The translations under genes were made by a program, and so were the position numbers. The notes below the pieces were generated by a model that searched no databases, was not told where the DNA came from, and saw only the letters and a list, made by a program, of their open reading frames with translations. This document shows, one piece after another, positions 15,258 to 16,707 of a DNA stretch of 16,707 nucleotides (its first letter is position 1; every line of letters starts with the position of its first letter). Source of the DNA: Actinomycetota bacterium (GTDB lineage: Bacteria > Actinomycetota > Actinomycetes > Actinomycetales > Actinomycetaceae); NCBI GenBank assembly GCA_019425105.1, contig JAHYYD010000023.1, positions 1 to 16,707 on the forward strand, in the 5' to 3' direction.

Positions 15258-16487
15258 ATGAAGCACGGGTTCGGTCGCGTCGCGCGGCGTGGCACAGGTA
15301 TCGGTGTGGCCGGGGCGCTCGCGCTCACGGCTCTGGTGGTTCCCGCGGCTCCGGCCTCGGCTGATAGTGCGATCGGAGCGAATGAGGAGCCTTTCTACTC
15401 CTACTACTACCTGGACGCGATACGGAACTCGGGGATTACGGGTAGGGGCAAGACGATTGGCCTCATCGATGGGCCGGTGAACACGGGCATTCCTGAGTTG
15501 GCGGGTGCCAATATTGAGATTTACCGTCCCTGCCAGGTTAATTCTCAGGATAAGTATTGGGACCACGGGACGGTCATTGCCCAAGAGATTGTCTCGCCCC
15601 AGTTCGGCATTGCCCCGGGCGCGACGCTGCGCGCATACGGGCTGTCCTTTGCGGGCGATTGGACTGGGCCCGACTGTGCGATTGGCGAGTTCTTGCGAGG
15701 CTATTCCGACCTCTCCGTTCTCATCGAGACTGCGCTGAACGACGGCGTGGACGTGATCACGACGTCAGCGAGTTACCCCAGTACCTACGAGGGTATGCGC
15801 TGGGCTCTGGCGCGCGCGATTGCGCAAGAAGTCCCGGTGGTCGCCTGCGTCGGTAACGATTCGACCCGCGATTCGAAGGACTGGCTGCCCGCGTGGGGTG
15901 GCGTTGTGGGCGTGGCCGCGATCGAGCACAACGGCGTCATCGCGGACTATTCGAACTGGGGGAGTCCCGTGTCGACGGCGGCCCTGGCGCGCCCGTACGT
16001 GCGCTCCGGCGTGTCGCAGGAGCGCGGGAATTGGTGGGGGACTTCTTTTGCGACACCCCTCGTCGCGGGTTCGCTGGCGCTGTCGATGGAGCGGTGGCCA
16101 GGTGCGAGCGGCAATCAGATCATGCAGGGCCTGGCGCGTACCGGTGTGGGCGGAAACGGCGGCCAGTGGAACCCGTACACCGGCTATGGCGCGCTTGACG
16201 TGTACGCGTTGCTCACGACTTCTCCGATGTCCTTCCCGGATGAGAATCCCTTCATGGACAAGGGCGAGAACACGGTGCCGAGCCGCCAGGACGTGCAGGA
16301 CTACAAGGATGGTGTCGTGGATCCGCGCGTCATCCTGAACGATAACTCCTACCAGTACCGGGGCCTCGATGAACGCCTCGTCGTCAGCCGCGACAACACG
16401 TACCCGACGCACCTGGGGACGAGTCCGCGCTACCACAAGAAGCCGACGCAACAGACGACGCAGAAGAAGACGCGTAAGAAGAAGTAG
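15258..16487 (+). CDS. Secreted subtilisin-like (S8) serine protease, mycosin-like, with Lys-rich tail
   Basis: The 409-aa protein has a signal peptide: a basic start, a hydrophobic core to about residue 28 and an Ala-x-Ala-type end (APASA) near 31-35. The S8 triad is intact: D71 in GLIDGPVNTG, H103 in WDHGTVIA, S263 in WGTSFATP, with oxyanion N200 in CVGND. C92, C140 and C197 are present in the mature part. The C-terminal 100 residues lie outside the protease core. They include HLGTSPRYHKK and end in a Lys/Thr/Gln tail (QKKTRKKK). Mycosins of type VII secretion systems usually end in a membrane anchor, which is absent here. The ATG at 15258 has GAAAGGA 6 nt upstream; a GTG at 15255 is too close to it. 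The gene lies 99 nt after the kinase and may have its own promoter. Substrates are unknown. Confidence 0.93.
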   Translation: MKHGFGRVARRGTGIGVAGALALTALVVPAAPASADSAIGANEEPFYSYYYLDAIRNSGITGRGKTIGLIDGPVNTGIPELAGANIEIYRPCQVNSQDKYWDHGTVIAQEIVSPQFGIAPGATLRAYGLSFAGDWTGPDCAIGEFLRGYSDLSVLIETALNDGVDVITTSASYPSTYEGMRWALARAIAQEVPVVACVGNDSTRDSKDWLPAWGGVVGVAAIEHNGVIADYSNWGSPVSTAALARPYVRSGVSQERGNWWGTSFATPLVAGSLALSMERWPGASGNQIMQGLARTGVGGNGGQWNPYTGYGALDVYALLTTSPMSFPDENPFMDKGENTVPSRQDVQDYKDGVVDPRVILNDNSYQYRGLDERLVVSRDNTYPTHLGTSPRYHKKPTQQTTQKKTRKKK

Positions 16488-16499
16488 TGTGTGATGCGG

Positions 16500-16543
16500 C
16501 GCGCCCCGCCCTCCCCACGAAAGAGAAGGGAGAACGGGGCGCG
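16500..16543. terminator. Strong bidirectional hairpin between convergent protease-type genes
   Basis: CGCGCCCCG (16500-16508) pairs perfectly with CGGGGCGCG (16535-16543). A CC/AA internal loop leads to an inner stem CTCCC (16511-16515) with GGGAG (16528-16532) around a 12-nt loop. It lies 13 nt after the protease stop and 32 nt from the stop of the leftward gene, where a shared terminator would be expected. No T-run follows on either strand, so termination would be non-canonical. Confidence 0.6.
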
Positions 16544-16574
16544 GGGTGCGCGGTGGTTCGCGCGAGTGTCATGG

Positions 16575-16707
16575 TCACTTCCGGTGGTAGCGGGGGCTGG
16601 TTCCCAGGTGGACGGGGATGGACCCGTGATCGAAGAGGACTCCTTCGTCAGTTCCGCGGTAGACGTAGGTGTCGGGGAAGGAGGCTATCTGTAAGGATCC
16701 TGCGACT
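16575..16707 (-). CDS. C-terminal end of a second protein sharing the S8 protease tail motif (partial)
   Basis: Only the last 43 codons and the stop lie in the window; the gene continues beyond the right edge. Read leftward from 16706, the frame gives a peptide beginning VAGSLQIASFPDTY, then VYRGTDEG, and ending PVHLGTSPRYHRK-stop. The rightward S8 protease has YQYRGLDER and PTHLGTSPRYHKK at the same relative places, with one residue difference in spacing. Agreement in nine consecutive residues plus the YRG and DE positions makes chance very unlikely. It is therefore probably a second S8 protease, convergent with the first. It stops right after the shared motif and lacks the Lys-rich extension. 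That the unseen part is a protease is inference; it could be another protein with the same C-terminal element. Confidence 0.8.
   Translation of the reverse strand, partial: VAGSLQIASFPDTYVYRGTDEGVLFDHGSIPVHLGTSPRYHRK

Noticed and set aside
16384..16694. Short open frames on both strands over the intergenic hairpin at the right end
   Set aside because: They overlap the protease tail and the hairpin and have no motif. The leftward frame ending at 16575 is the one with homology to the protease C-terminus.
1..16707. tRNA, rRNA, CRISPR array, insertion sequence or attachment site
   Set aside because: I saw no transposase-like product, no regularly spaced identical direct repeats with spacers, and no tRNA-like or rRNA-like sequence; nearly all the DNA is accounted for by genes.

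Overview
The window is GC-rich, densely coded DNA with GTG and TTG starts and tight start-stop overlaps. Its gene content points to a high-GC actinobacterium, probably of the Actinomycetaceae (Schaalia/Actinomyces-like). That assignment is inferred from gene content and style; no marker gene for taxonomy is present.

Left part (1-3427): the C-terminal part of a single-pass membrane protein with a cysteine-containing extracellular domain runs rightward. It ends 3 nt from the stop of a leftward radA-disA pair. RadA is a DNA-repair/recombination ATPase, and DisA makes c-di-AMP while scanning DNA. The same radA-disA pairing, followed by a convergent membrane-protein gene, is familiar from other actinobacteria. 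A divergent intergenic region of about 380 bp follows. It holds a candidate promoter and a compound hairpin at the predicted 5' end of the next transcript.

Centre (3805-15158): four rightward, tightly packed genes form a probable operon. They encode a 2012-residue N-terminally anchored surface protein (propeller-like region, about eleven Ig/cadherin-like repeats of roughly 95 aa, then Fn3-like repeats), a DUF58 membrane protein, a membrane-embedded transglutaminase-like protein, and a transmembrane Ser/Thr kinase with an Fn3-like ectodomain. This resembles the kinase/Fn3/AAA-ATPase/DUF58/transglutaminase (PFNA-type) cluster known from Bifidobacterium. Here the MoxR-type AAA ATPase usually found beside DUF58 is absent, and no PP2C phosphatase is seen. 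The transglutaminase-like protein keeps His and Asp but has Asp where the catalytic Cys should be, and its whole ectodomain has no cysteine, so it is probably not a working Cys transglutaminase.

Right part (15159-16707): a secreted subtilisin-like (S8) protease with an intact catalytic triad and an unusual Lys-rich tail follows, possibly with its own promoter. Beyond a strong hairpin lies the end of a leftward gene that is not obvious as an ORF. Its last residues share the motif HLGTSPRYH with the S8 protease, so the two are probably convergent paralogues.

Taken together, the right two thirds looks like an envelope module: a long extracellular rod, a kinase carrying a related extracellular fold, a pseudo-transglutaminase/DUF58 membrane pair, and one or two mycosin-like proteases. 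How these parts work together is inference.
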